Assembly: GCA_030584065.1 (NCBI GenBank)
Contig: CP129489.1
Coordinates: 954,640-1,018,639 of the forward strand
Reading direction: 5' to 3'
DNA from: Flavobacteriales bacterium
Lineage (GTDB): Bacteria; Bacteroidota; Bacteroidia; Flavobacteriales_F; PHOS-HE28
Length of the DNA stretch: 64,000 bases
In this document: one piece after another, positions 43,527 through 50,457 of the stretch
How the letters are laid out: each line of letters opens with the position of its first letter
How positions within the stretch are numbered: position 1 is the first letter of the stretch
Made by a program: the position numbers and the translations under genes
Notes under the pieces: generated by a model
The model's database searches: none
What the model was told of the DNA's origin: nothing
Seen by the model: the letters and a program-made list of their open reading frames with translations, nothing else

Positions 43527-44200
43527 TGCGCGAGCGCCTGGTACGCTTCGACATCTTCCTGGGCATGAACGGCAGCGGGAAGAGCTACCAGATGGCCAAG
43601 TGTCGCCGTTTCAACGAGCGCAACCTGATCCTGCCGGCCACCCGGGCCGATAAGGTGTGGAAGGGCATCCCGGAGCTGAAGGCCGTCGTGGGCTTCAAGG
43701 CGGACCCTATGGACCCCGCCGGGCGCCGCCGCGTGCCCGTGGTGTACTACCCGGAGATCAACAGCTTCAAGGGCGACCGCGTGATCTTCCTGGAAGGCAG
43801 CGACCGCGACCGCGCGCTGGCCTTCAACAGCATCATCCACCCCGAATGGGGCTTTCACCGCGGCGGCTTCTTCATGGACGACAGCAAGCGCTACATCCAT
43901 ACCAAGGGAAGCCTGCCCCACAACGTGCGCGAGTTCTTCGGCAACCGCCGCCAGAACGCCGTGGACATCTTCCTGGCCGGTTGGCAGTTTCAGGACATCA
44001 ACAGCGACTTCTGGGGCTTCGGCGGCATGCAGCTCTGGATCGGCAACGTGCAGCGCCAGCCCACCAGCATGCTGCTGGAGAACCACCCCAACCCCAATGG
44101 GGTGATCGCCGCGTACCTCTTCAGCCAAGCCATCAATGGCAAACTGCCCACCAGCCAGCGCTGGCACTTTGAGCCATACCCCAACCCACCCCTGCGATGA
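43526..44200 (+). CDS. HerA/FtsK-superfamily packaging ATPase
   Basis: 224 residues from ATG 43526 (MRERLVRFDIFLGMNGSGKS). Walker A GMNGSGKS (13-20), Walker B GGFFMDDSK with two acids (about 113-121), then HNVREFFGNRRQNAVDIFLA and GWQFQDINSDFWGFGG. The compact single-domain form and the order P-loop, double Asp, FF-NRRQ are those of the A32/P9-like genome-packaging ATPases of tailless PRD1-lineage viruses. The Zot/pI proteins of filamentous phages share the fold, but they carry a membrane span, which is absent here. This protein would pump DNA into a procapsid. Confidence 0.65.
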   Translation: MRERLVRFDIFLGMNGSGKSYQMAKCRRFNERNLILPATRADKVWKGIPELKAVVGFKADPMDPAGRRRVPVVYYPEINSFKGDRVIFLEGSDRDRALAFNSIIHPEWGFHRGGFFMDDSKRYIHTKGSLPHNVREFFGNRRQNAVDIFLAGWQFQDINSDFWGFGGMQLWIGNVQRQPTSMLLENHPNPNGVIAAYLFSQAINGKLPTSQRWHFEPYPNPPLR

Positions 44201-44874
44201 GCACAGCACTGCGCACATTCCTGGTTGCCGTGAAGGAGCGCGGCAGCCGCGGCTACCAGCCGCCCTTCAGCCAGGGCGAAACGGCCCGCCTTGCCTTCCG
44301 CGATGGCCTGGTGACGCGCGAGCGCGGCCTTACCGCCTGGCTTGGCCCGGCCGAGCCCACCTACTACCTCACCGCCGCCGGCACGGACTGGCTGGCGCGC
44401 ACCGCGGAACCCGAACCTCCGCCTGCCCCGGAGCCAGTGGTCGAGACCGCAACGGTGCCGCCAGCCGCTCCGCCGCCTCCGCCACCGGCGCCTGCCCCTC
44501 AGCCGGAGCCGGAACCGGAGCCGCCGCCCGTGGCGCAGGAGCTGCCCCCGCCGCCGCCCGTGGCCGAGCCCGAGCAACCCGCCCCGGTGCAGGCCCCGGC
44601 CAAGCCCCAAGGCGTGCGCATACCCGGCGCGGTGCCGCCCATTGGCGAACGCCAGCGGGCCTTCGTGCAGCGCGTGCGGGCCCTGGTCGCCAATGCGCTC
44701 AACATGGCCGAGCTGCATCAGCAGCTCATCGCCGCGGCCCGCGATGGCCGCGCCGATGGCGTGCTCACCGGGGGCGCCGCCCGCGAATCGCTCAAGCTCA
44801 CGCGCACCAACGCGGTGCGCTGGGCGGTGAACCCCCAGCTCTTCGCCCTCAAGGGCGTGGATGAACAGCCATGA
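44197..44874 (+). CDS. Phage protein with Pro/Glu-rich central linker
   Basis: 225 residues: an N-terminal winged-helix-like part (RTFLVAVKERGSRGYQPPFS, ETARLAFRDGLVTRERGLTA, LTAAGTDWLART), a central linker of about 70 residues made of Pro, Glu and Ala, then a C-terminal helical block (GERQRAFVQRVRALVANALN). It starts in the ATGA overlap with the ATPase stop. The linker suggests a flexible structural or assembly protein; function unknown. Confidence 0.5.
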   Translation: MSTALRTFLVAVKERGSRGYQPPFSQGETARLAFRDGLVTRERGLTAWLGPAEPTYYLTAAGTDWLARTAEPEPPPAPEPVVETATVPPAAPPPPPPAPAPQPEPEPEPPPVAQELPPPPPVAEPEQPAPVQAPAKPQGVRIPGAVPPIGERQRAFVQRVRALVANALNMAELHQQLIAAARDGRADGVLTGGAARESLKLTRTNAVRWAVNPQLFALKGVDEQP

Positions 44875-45140
44875 GCACCCCTGGCATCATCTGCCTTGCG
44901 CTGGCCGCCGTGTATGCGGCCGTGTCCTTGGTGCATGTCACCGATGGCGAGCTGGACATCCGTTGGGCATGGGCATCTGCATGGGTGCTGGTGGGCGTGC
45001 AGGTGATGCACATAAGGGCGCAGCCCCCGTCCGATGGTTTTCCCGATGGCATCGACGGCCACACCGATGTAGAGATCGGCTGCGGCCTCTTCGCCGTTTG
45101 GTGCTCCTGGACGCACCGCCCCAAGCCCCCCAAGCCATGA
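44871..45140 (+). CDS. Small membrane protein, two spans
   Basis: 89 residues with two hydrophobic segments (about 5-20, ICLALAAVYAAVSLV; about 31-47, WAWASAWVLVGVQVM) and a polar end. Candidate holin-like or virion-membrane protein. ATGA overlaps on both sides. Confidence 0.5.
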   Translation: MSTPGIICLALAAVYAAVSLVHVTDGELDIRWAWASAWVLVGVQVMHIRAQPPSDGFPDGIDGHTDVEIGCGLFAVWCSWTHRPKPPKP

Positions 45141-45358
45141 TGATGCTCCGTGGTGGCCAGCACCTGCGCACGCCGCTCACCGATGAGCACCGTGCGGCCC
45201 TGCGCGGCATGGAGGAGGCCCTGGCCGTGCATTGCTACAAGCGCCTGCAGGAGCGCTTCAGCGTTGAACCCTATGCCGCCGCTGCGCTGGTGATCCAATG
45301 GATCAACGAGGTGGAGGCCGCCAAGCGCGGCCCGGTGCCGCCCCGCGCCAAACGCTGA
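45137..45358 (+). CDS. Small phage protein, unknown
   Basis: 73 residues from ATG 45137. Helical: LTDEHRAALRGMEEALAVHC and PYAAAALVIQWINEVEAAK, basic tail. No recognised family. Confidence 0.5.
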   Translation: MMMLRGGQHLRTPLTDEHRAALRGMEEALAVHCYKRLQERFSVEPYAAAALVIQWINEVEAAKRGPVPPRAKR

Positions 45359-45362
45359 GCCC

Positions 45363-46364
45363 ATGCGCATCGTCATCATCAGTGAGTGCGATTATGCGGG
45401 CAGCGGCCAGCGCTTCGCCCAGGCCCTGCGCAGCGCCGGCCATACCTGCGTGCAGGTGGCCTTCCGCCGCAACAAGTATGAGTACCGCGTGGACCTGCTG
45501 GCCGGCGCCCACAACCTGCACCAGGTGCAGGACCTCATCGATCACGCCGATGTGGTCCACTTCAAGGGCGACAACCTGCCCAGCCACTTCCCCCAGCTGC
45601 GCACCGATCACAAGCCGCGCGTGATCACCATGGGCGGCAGTGCATTCCGCCGCCCCGCCAACAAGTACCACAAGCGCCCGTGGGAGCTGGCCCTGTGGCC
45701 GCTGGCCGAGTACAAGCGCCAGGCGCATGCCCTGGGCGCCCTTACGCCCGATCTGCTCTACCCCGGCCTGGGTGCAGTGTGGACCCCCCACGCCACCAAG
45801 GTGGCCCGGCGCTGGAAGGCCCCGCGCAAGGGCGAGCCCATCATCATCGGGCACAGCCCCAGCAACCCCGAGGTAAAGGGCACCGACACCCTGGTGAAGC
45901 CCGCCGTTGCAGCGATGAAGCTGCTTGGCCACAACGTGGAGCTGCGGGTGATACGGGGCAAGAGCAACGCCGAGTGCCTGGAGGCTAAGGCCGCCTGCCA
46001 CCTCTTCATCGACCAGGGCATCATACCCGCCTACGGGCTCAGCGCCGTGGAGGCCATGGCCATGGGCATACCCGTGATCACGCTGCTGCCCGAGTGGCAT
46101 CCGCACATGGTGCCGTGCCCCATCTACGGCATGCAGGAGAGCAGCCCCAGCGAGCTCTATGCAGAGCTCGATCGGGCTTGCTACGATATGCAGCTGGCCT
46201 ACCGCCACAAGGTGGTGGCCGCCACGCTGGCCTACGCCGAGCGCGTGCATGGCTACAGGGCCGTGGCCAAGCGCCTCACCAATCTGTACCGCACGGCCAT
46301 GGCCCGCGCCCAGGAGAAGCAACCGCGCACGGCAGCAGCCCGCACCGGCGGACCCGGTATGTAA
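45363..46364 (+). CDS. GT-B glycosyltransferase (family 4-like)
   Basis: 333 residues. N-terminal Rossmann half (MRIVIISECDYAGSGQRFAQ) and C-terminal half with the donor-site signature in HLFIDQGIIPAYGLSAVEAM followed by AMGIPVITL, which holds the EAM-type Glu of GT4 retaining enzymes. Second glycosyltransferase of the element. Probable role: altering host surface sugars or decorating the virion; acceptor unknown. Confidence 0.75.
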   Translation: MRIVIISECDYAGSGQRFAQALRSAGHTCVQVAFRRNKYEYRVDLLAGAHNLHQVQDLIDHADVVHFKGDNLPSHFPQLRTDHKPRVITMGGSAFRRPANKYHKRPWELALWPLAEYKRQAHALGALTPDLLYPGLGAVWTPHATKVARRWKAPRKGEPIIIGHSPSNPEVKGTDTLVKPAVAAMKLLGHNVELRVIRGKSNAECLEAKAACHLFIDQGIIPAYGLSAVEAMAMGIPVITLLPEWHPHMVPCPIYGMQESSPSELYAELDRACYDMQLAYRHKVVAATLAYAERVHGYRAVAKRLTNLYRTAMARAQEKQPRTAAARTGGPGM

Positions 46365-46380
46365 CCAACACCATCAACAC

Positions 46381-46683
46381 ATGTCGAAGATGGCCAGGAA
46401 GAAGAAGGGGCGCACCCCGCCCCGCACCGCCAGCGGACGCTTCCGCAAGCGCAAGGGCACCGCGCGCAAGAAGGCTGCCCGCAAGAAGGCCGCGCCCAGG
46501 AAGGCGGCCCGCAAGAGCACCAGCAAGCGCCGCGTGCTCAAGGTGCGCAAGCAGACCGGCACCAGCAACCGCGCAGCGGATAGCAAGCGCAGCGCGCTGA
46601 AGCCCGGCCGGCGGTTTAGCCGCACCGGCCGCGTGTACAGCGAGCGCCGGGCCAACCGGAGCGACCGCAGCAAGTGGCTCTGA
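46381..46683 (+). CDS. Protamine-like, extremely basic protein
   Basis: 100 residues, roughly half Lys or Arg, with almost no hydrophobic core. Runs such as ARKKKGRTPPRTASGRFRKR and TARKKAARKKAAPRKAARK resemble protamine or histone tails. Such proteins neutralise packaged DNA in virions that do not use divalent-ion or spermine packing. The gene ends the block and is followed by a strong terminator hairpin. Confidence 0.6.
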   Translation: MSKMARKKKGRTPPRTASGRFRKRKGTARKKAARKKAAPRKAARKSTSKRRVLKVRKQTGTSNRAADSKRSALKPGRRFSRTGRVYSERRANRSDRSKWL

Positions 46684-46731
46684 CCAACTGCGCCCCGGCC
46701 ACCCGGTGAAATGGTGAGGCCGCAAGCAGAG

Positions 46732-46758
46732 GCGAGGCCCCCGAATCGGGGGCCTCGC
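46732..46758 (+). terminator. Terminator hairpin after the first structural block
   Basis: GCGAGGCCCCCGA (46732-46744) and TCGGGGGCCTCGC (46746-46758) are a perfect 13-bp inverted repeat around one base, so at least 11 bp can pair with a small loop. There is no U run. It divides the block ending at 46683 from the operon starting after the promoter at 46838. Confidence 0.65.
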
Positions 46759-46837
46759 TGCATTCGGCCCCGGCCCGCGCGGTCAGTATATGTACAAAAT
46801 AATTATTATGCAAGTGCGCAAACATTGAAAATGGGTC

Positions 46838-46845
46838 TACATTTG
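46838..46845 (+). promoter_or_regulatory. Promoter -7 element for the 46.9-kb operon
   Basis: TACATTTG is an exact TAnnTTTG box, 37 bases before ATG 46883, in an AT-rich spacer (46785-46845) that stands out in this G+C-rich element. A matching TTTG at 19-bp distance upstream is not present, so the -33 element is weak. Confidence 0.6.
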
Positions 46846-46882
46846 TCCCGGTCGGTCAAACAACCCCCGGCCACCGGAACCG

Positions 46883-47374
46883 ATGAACACGATCAGCAAG
46901 ACCGCAGCGCGCACCCTGGAGCAACTGGTGAACATGGCCAAGGCCAGCGGCCGCAATTACGTGAAGGTGGACGCGAACGGCCCCGAAAGCGGGATTATGC
47001 CCGTAACCGTGGAACTGGTGAACAGCTACCCGGCCGCCCATGGCTTGGATGGCCTGGAGCTGTGGAGCGTGGCCCACTACTACACCCAGAACGGTGACGC
47101 TATGCGGGACCCCGAGATCGTGTATGCGGTCCCCGTGTACCAAGGGCGGCGCGTGTTCGAGTTCGCCTACCCGCAGGAATGGACACAGGACGGCCTGGCC
47201 GGCCTGGGGCGCATGGGCGCGGCCATGAGTTATCAGCGGCTCGTTGAGCTGGACCGATCCGGAAAGCCCGTGCGCTGGATGCCCAAGGTGCAAAGGAACG
47301 CGGCCACGTTCACCACCACCTGGATGCGCAACATCAAGGCTCAGCAACTGGACCGCCTGAACCTGGCCGCTTGA
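46883..47374 (+). CDS. Mobile-element protein of unknown function
   Basis: 163 residues: TLEQLVNMAKASGRNYVKVD start, then LELWSVAHYYTQNGDAMRDP and FEFAYPQEWTQDGLAGLGRM. The pattern resembles the plasmid-encoded DUF6908-type proteins, but I cannot confirm membership. First gene after the promoter at 46838. Confidence 0.5.
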   Translation: MNTISKTAARTLEQLVNMAKASGRNYVKVDANGPESGIMPVTVELVNSYPAAHGLDGLELWSVAHYYTQNGDAMRDPEIVYAVPVYQGRRVFEFAYPQEWTQDGLAGLGRMGAAMSYQRLVELDRSGKPVRWMPKVQRNAATFTTTWMRNIKAQQLDRLNLAA

Positions 47375-47388
47375 ACATGAACCAAGGG

Positions 47389-47425
47389 GGGCGGGAACCC
47401 GCCCGGCCCCCGCAACACTGAACCC
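47389..47425 (+). promoter_or_regulatory. Leader hairpin plus 21-bp repeat, copy 1
   Basis: GGGCGGG and CCCGCCC (47389-47395, 47398-47404) pair around AA, directly followed by a 21-bp sequence (47405-47425, with core CGCAACACTGAACCC) found again base for base at 47946-47966. Each copy lies just upstream of an ATG (47432, 47967). Confidence 0.5.
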
Positions 47426-47431
47426 CGAAAC

Positions 47432-47917
47432 ATGAGCAGCTACGTTTGCCCCCCGACCCATTTTGCCGCAATCCGGTCCACCCTTCGCGCTATGTTGAAC
47501 CCAGGGACCGAAAGGGACCGCCGCGCCCTTTGGCCCTTGGTGCTGGAGCTGGAGAACAGCTTAGGGAAAACCCCCTTTTCCAGCGCTTCCGACCTGGTAA
47601 ATGAGTGGCATGAACTGAACATGGACAGCGTGGCCATACAGTACCGGCAAAACCGGGACAAGCTGGCCGAACTGGCCGAAGTTGAGCAGGCCCACAAGCG
47701 CGGGGAGGTGCTGGACCTTGGCAGCCTATACAATGCGCTGCGATGCTTGCTGTACCAGATCGAAGTTGAAACGATCGAAGAGCTGCGCCCCCTGAAACCA
47801 CGCGAAAGAAAGGCCATGGAGCTACTGGAGCGCACCCGCAATGCGGTGGCCTATGTACTGGCCGAAAGTTCGGACGAGTACCAGCATGCCCGCTACAACT
47901 GGACCGTTGAACCCTGA
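47432..47917 (+). CDS. Phage protein, helical, unknown
   Basis: 161 residues, all helical, preceded by the first 21-bp leader repeat. RRALWPLVLELENSLGKTP, QYRQNRDKLAELAEVEQAHK and KAMELLERTRNAVAYVLAES are its helices. No motif points to a function. Confidence 0.5.
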   Translation: MSSYVCPPTHFAAIRSTLRAMLNPGTERDRRALWPLVLELENSLGKTPFSSASDLVNEWHELNMDSVAIQYRQNRDKLAELAEVEQAHKRGEVLDLGSLYNALRCLLYQIEVETIEELRPLKPRERKAMELLERTRNAVAYVLAESSDEYQHARYNWTVEP

Positions 47918-47923
47918 AATAAT

Positions 47924-47966
47924 CCAGGGGGCCGGGCGGGTTCCTGGCCCCCGCAACACTGAACCC
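47924..47966 (+). promoter_or_regulatory. Leader hairpin plus 21-bp repeat, copy 2
   Basis: A G+C hairpin (CCAGG...CCTGG with GGGGGCC...GGCCCCC inside) leads into the exact second copy of the 21-bp repeat (47946-47966), whose last base touches ATG 47967. Confidence 0.5.
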
Positions 47967-48242
47967 ATGGAAGCTTTGATCACTTATCACGACCGTGATG
48001 ATGCTGGCCGTCACTACATGTGCGCGCTCGTCGATGGTCAAGAAACGCGCTTGACCTTCTACCCGGATGGCAGCGTGAACGTGTGCGTGTTGAACGCTTC
48101 GGCCCGTGTGTGGAGGATGGCCGCCGGGCGCCACTTTGCCACGGTTCGGGAAGCCATGGCCGCATATAAGACGGAACGCACGCGGACGGCCATTGCATGC
48201 GCTGAGGCGGTGGCGCATGATACGAACCGGATAACAGCTTGA
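47967..48242 (+). CDS. Small phage protein, unknown
   Basis: 91 residues from ATG 47967 (MEALITYHDRDDAGRHYMCA): beta-rich first half (LTFYPDGSVNVCVLN), then a helix (TVREAMAAYKTERTRTAIAC). Leader is the 21-bp repeat. Function unknown. Confidence 0.5.
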   Translation: MEALITYHDRDDAGRHYMCALVDGQETRLTFYPDGSVNVCVLNASARVWRMAAGRHFATVREAMAAYKTERTRTAIACAEAVAHDTNRITA

Positions 48243-48245
48243 CCG

Positions 48246-48812
48246 ATGACAACCCCCATGAACCCCGCCCCCCTTCACCAACTACTGCAAGCCCTGGCCA
48301 CGGCCCACCGCAACGGGGCCAGCTTGGCGCCGCTTGGCGCGCAAGTGGACCCAGACGGCCAGCTGACCATCCACACCGATCGCGGCCCCCTGCACCTTTG
48401 GCTGCACAACCTGGAGGCCGCTGCAGCCGGCGCCATGCTGCGCGAAGAGGCCCGCCGGGAGCGCTTGCGCGATCGCTTGCACCAGGCCCCGCGCATTGCA
48501 CCCGCAGCCGCTCCGGCTCCGGTTGCGGCGCCAACGGCCAAGCCCATTAAGCACGAGCCCCTGCCCAGCTGGAGCGCTCACCGCATGCCCCTGGGCCGCG
48601 CGCCTAAGCGCGCCGTGGGCAACTTCACCACGGAAGAGCTGCGCCAGCGCACCATCCATGATCTGAGCGCTAACCTGCACACGGCCATGGCCAACGGCTG
48701 CGAGGCCCTGGCCAAGGTGATGCGCGAAGCGCTGGCCGTGGCCTTGGAGCGGCCGGTGGATGAACGCTGCCCGCGCACCGGCCTGGTGAGCATTCCCAAG
48801 GGCGTGAAATAG
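48246..48812 (+). CDS. Phage protein, unknown
   Basis: 188 residues: helical start (LHQLLQALATAHRNGASLA), short strand region (DGQLTIHTDRGPLHLWLH), Arg/Glu helix, Ala/Pro linker (APAPVAAPTAKPIKH) and helical end. Probably two domains. No match. Confidence 0.45.
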   Translation: MTTPMNPAPLHQLLQALATAHRNGASLAPLGAQVDPDGQLTIHTDRGPLHLWLHNLEAAAAGAMLREEARRERLRDRLHQAPRIAPAAAPAPVAAPTAKPIKHEPLPSWSAHRMPLGRAPKRAVGNFTTEELRQRTIHDLSANLHTAMANGCEALAKVMREALAVALERPVDERCPRTGLVSIPKGVK

Positions 48813-48841
48813 TGAACACATCTGCCACTATCTTGCACGCC

Positions 48842-49102
48842 ATGAGCACGGCCAAGCGCACCCCCGGAGCCCCCGCCGGCAGCACCATCTGGCGCGAGGG
48901 CGTGGACCCCATCATCATTCAGCTGCGCACCGAGCAGGTGCGGCAGGGCCTCAGCGACTTCCGCTTGGGTCAGCGCACCGGCCTTTCGCCCAGCCGCCTG
49001 GGCCGCGTCTGGCGCGGCAGCATGCCCAGCCTGGCGGTGGTGCGCCGCATCCTCACCGCGCTCCGCGAAGCGAACCCCACCTACACCCTCACCGATCCAT
49101 GA
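48842..49102 (+). CDS. XRE-type helix-turn-helix protein
   Basis: 86 residues from ATG 48842 (MSTAKRTPGAP); a GTG at 48812 overlapping the previous stop is an alternative. IQLRTEQVRQGLSDFRLGQR and TGLSPSRLGRVWRGSMPSLA are the two helices of an XRE-like DNA-binding domain, ending RILTALREANPTYTL. A likely regulator of the downstream structural operon. It shares an ATGA overlap with the lipoprotein gene. Confidence 0.65.
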   Translation: MSTAKRTPGAPAGSTIWREGVDPIIIQLRTEQVRQGLSDFRLGQRTGLSPSRLGRVWRGSMPSLAVVRRILTALREANPTYTLTDP

Positions 49103-49557
49103 AGCACGCGATCCTGGCCATCGCCCTGGCCTTGCTGGCCACGGGCTGCAAGAAGGAAGAGCAGGAAGGCCCCAGCAGCACGCCCTGCACCTACACCGTG
49201 AGCCCCTGGAGCACCTGGAGCAACGGCTACCGCACGCGCGAGGTGCTGGCCAGCCCCATCGGCTGCACGGGCACCGCCCCCAGCACCATCGAAGAGCATG
49301 GCTGCGTAGCGCTCAACCGCGGCTGGCTGCGCGTGGTGAACATGAGTGCCAATCCCTACCAGGTAACGGTGAGCGGCCCCACGGGCGTGCTGCCCTTCAC
49401 CCTGGCCGGCGGCTATGCCCGTGACAGCATCTATGTGGGCGTGGGCACCTACGCCCTGCACGCGCTGCAGCTGAGCGGCTACGTGCTCTTCCCCAGCGAG
49501 TTCAACGGTGCTCGCACCGTGGCCCGGTGCAACAAGGTGGCGTGGTCCTTCCCGTGA
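49099..49557 (+). CDS. Phage-encoded lipoprotein with WSxWS motif
   Basis: 152 residues: lipoprotein signal (MKHAILAIALALLATGC, lipobox ATGC, acylated Cys17), then TPCTYTVSPWSTWSNGYRTR, i.e. the same PCT...WSxWS start as the secreted protein at 37250-37558, and a beta-rich remainder (VVNMSANPYQVTVSG, GTYALHALQLSGY). Anchored to the envelope of the lysogen it could exclude related viruses. Followed by a strong terminator hairpin. Confidence 0.6.
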   Translation: MKHAILAIALALLATGCKKEEQEGPSSTPCTYTVSPWSTWSNGYRTREVLASPIGCTGTAPSTIEEHGCVALNRGWLRVVNMSANPYQVTVSGPTGVLPFTLAGGYARDSIYVGVGTYALHALQLSGYVLFPSEFNGARTVARCNKVAWSFP

Positions 49558-49581
49558 GCGGCCCGTAAGCCGCTGCGTACC

Positions 49582-49611
49582 GAGAGGCCCTGGCGAAAGC
49601 CGGGGCCTCTC
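49582..49611 (+). terminator. Terminator hairpin before the capsid operon
   Basis: GAGAGGCCC (49582-49590) and GGGCCTCTC (49603-49611) pair perfectly; TGGC and GCCG extend the stem and GAAA closes it as a stable tetraloop. Followed by GCTTTGTG. It isolates the capsid transcription unit from the lipoprotein gene. Confidence 0.7.
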
Positions 49612-49743
49612 GCTTTGTGCCGCCCAGCATCGTTGCGCCCGGCCCGCCACGTGCCGCGCGCAGCGCACTATGCGCGGCGGCCGCAGGTATCGTTTCGCGC
49701 TGGGCGGCCCCGGTTGGTTTGCGGCACACACAAAGCCCACGAA
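49612..49743 (+). promoter_or_regulatory. Highly structured leader of the candidate capsid gene
   Basis: GCTTTGTGCCGC (49612-49623) can pair with GCGGCACACACAAAGC (49721-49736, four-base bulge), and the overlapping GCCGCCCAGC (49619-49628) pairs exactly with GCTGGGCGGC (49699-49708); the two cannot form fully at once. Inside, GCCGCGC and GCGCGGC (49653-49659, 49671-49677) form another stem. The promoter itself is not evident. It precedes ATG 49744 by 7 bases. Confidence 0.45.
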
Positions 49744-50370
49744 ATGGCAACCCTCCTTTCGCCGAACGGCAAACCCATCGCCCGAGTGGCCACCCGCGAA
49801 GAAGTGGTGGCCAGTGAACTGCGCCAGGCCCCCATGCGCGTAGGCCAGCCGGCCTTCAACGTGGGCAGCGTTGCGCCCATCGCCAACGCGCCCACCAGCA
49901 TCGGTGCGCTGGACAACTTCACCGTGGAGCTGCAGAACACCTGCAGCGCCACCCAGAGCTTCATCATCGGCGACCCCAGCCAGGGCATCGCGGCGCTGAG
50001 CGGCCTCACGCTGCTCGACCCCACCGGCTGCAGCCTCGACGGGCCCGTGAAGGGCAGCGGCGTGGCCGCCATGAAGCAGCTGTTCGGCTTCCGATCGGTG
50101 AGCGTGAACTGGTTCAACTACTTCACCAGCTCCTCCGCGCTGCAGTTCAACCAGCGCATGCGCCGGGCCGTGATCGAGATCGACGGCACCCTGAGCTTCA
50201 AGCCGGTGAACATCGCCATCCAACTCCGCAACAACCAGTTCGACGACCTGCTGGTGACGCCGGACATGAGCGCCAACCCGCTCATCTTCAATTGGAACCA
50301 GGCACTCATCGTGCCGGTGCTCGCGGGCGAGACCGTGACGCTGGAGATGAGCCCCGGCATGGTGGCCTGA
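49744..50370 (+). CDS. Candidate major capsid protein
   Basis: 208 residues from ATG 49744 (MATLLSPNGKPIARVATREE). After a short helical start the protein is strongly beta: DNFTVELQNTCSATQSFIIG, SVNWFNYFTSSSALQFNQRM, VNIAIQLRNNQFDDLLVTP and FNWNQALIVPVLAGETVTLE. It has no signal, no span and no enzyme motif. Alone between two strong hairpins with its own long leader, at the head of the virion-membrane gene run, it is the natural choice for the abundant coat protein. At this size a single jelly roll is more likely than a double one. Confidence 0.5.
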   Translation: MATLLSPNGKPIARVATREEVVASELRQAPMRVGQPAFNVGSVAPIANAPTSIGALDNFTVELQNTCSATQSFIIGDPSQGIAALSGLTLLDPTGCSLDGPVKGSGVAAMKQLFGFRSVSVNWFNYFTSSSALQFNQRMRRAVIEIDGTLSFKPVNIAIQLRNNQFDDLLVTPDMSANPLIFNWNQALIVPVLAGETVTLEMSPGMVA

Positions 50371-50404
50371 TCGCGCTGCGCAGCCGTGCGCAACAACTGG
50401 TGAG

Positions 50405-50434
50405 CCGGGCCGCGCCCTACGGGGTGCGGCCCGG
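50405..50434 (+). terminator. Hairpin after the candidate capsid gene
   Basis: CCGGGCCGC (50405-50413) and GCGGCCCGG (50426-50434) pair perfectly, with further G-C pairs toward the loop. No U run; it may be an attenuator that lowers downstream expression relative to the coat protein. Confidence 0.55.
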
Positions 50435-50457
50435 TGAACCGCACCCAACAGAACCAC

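Noticed and set aside
46786-46815. A third dif-like site in reverse orientation (GCATAA, TAATTA, TTTTGTACATA on the minus strand) that would divide the element into two tandem IMEX
   Set aside because: Each arm matches the neighbours at only about 6 of 11 positions and the centre differs from TTTATA, so recombination with the other sites is not expected. The AT-rich stretch is better explained as the promoter region of the 46883 operon.
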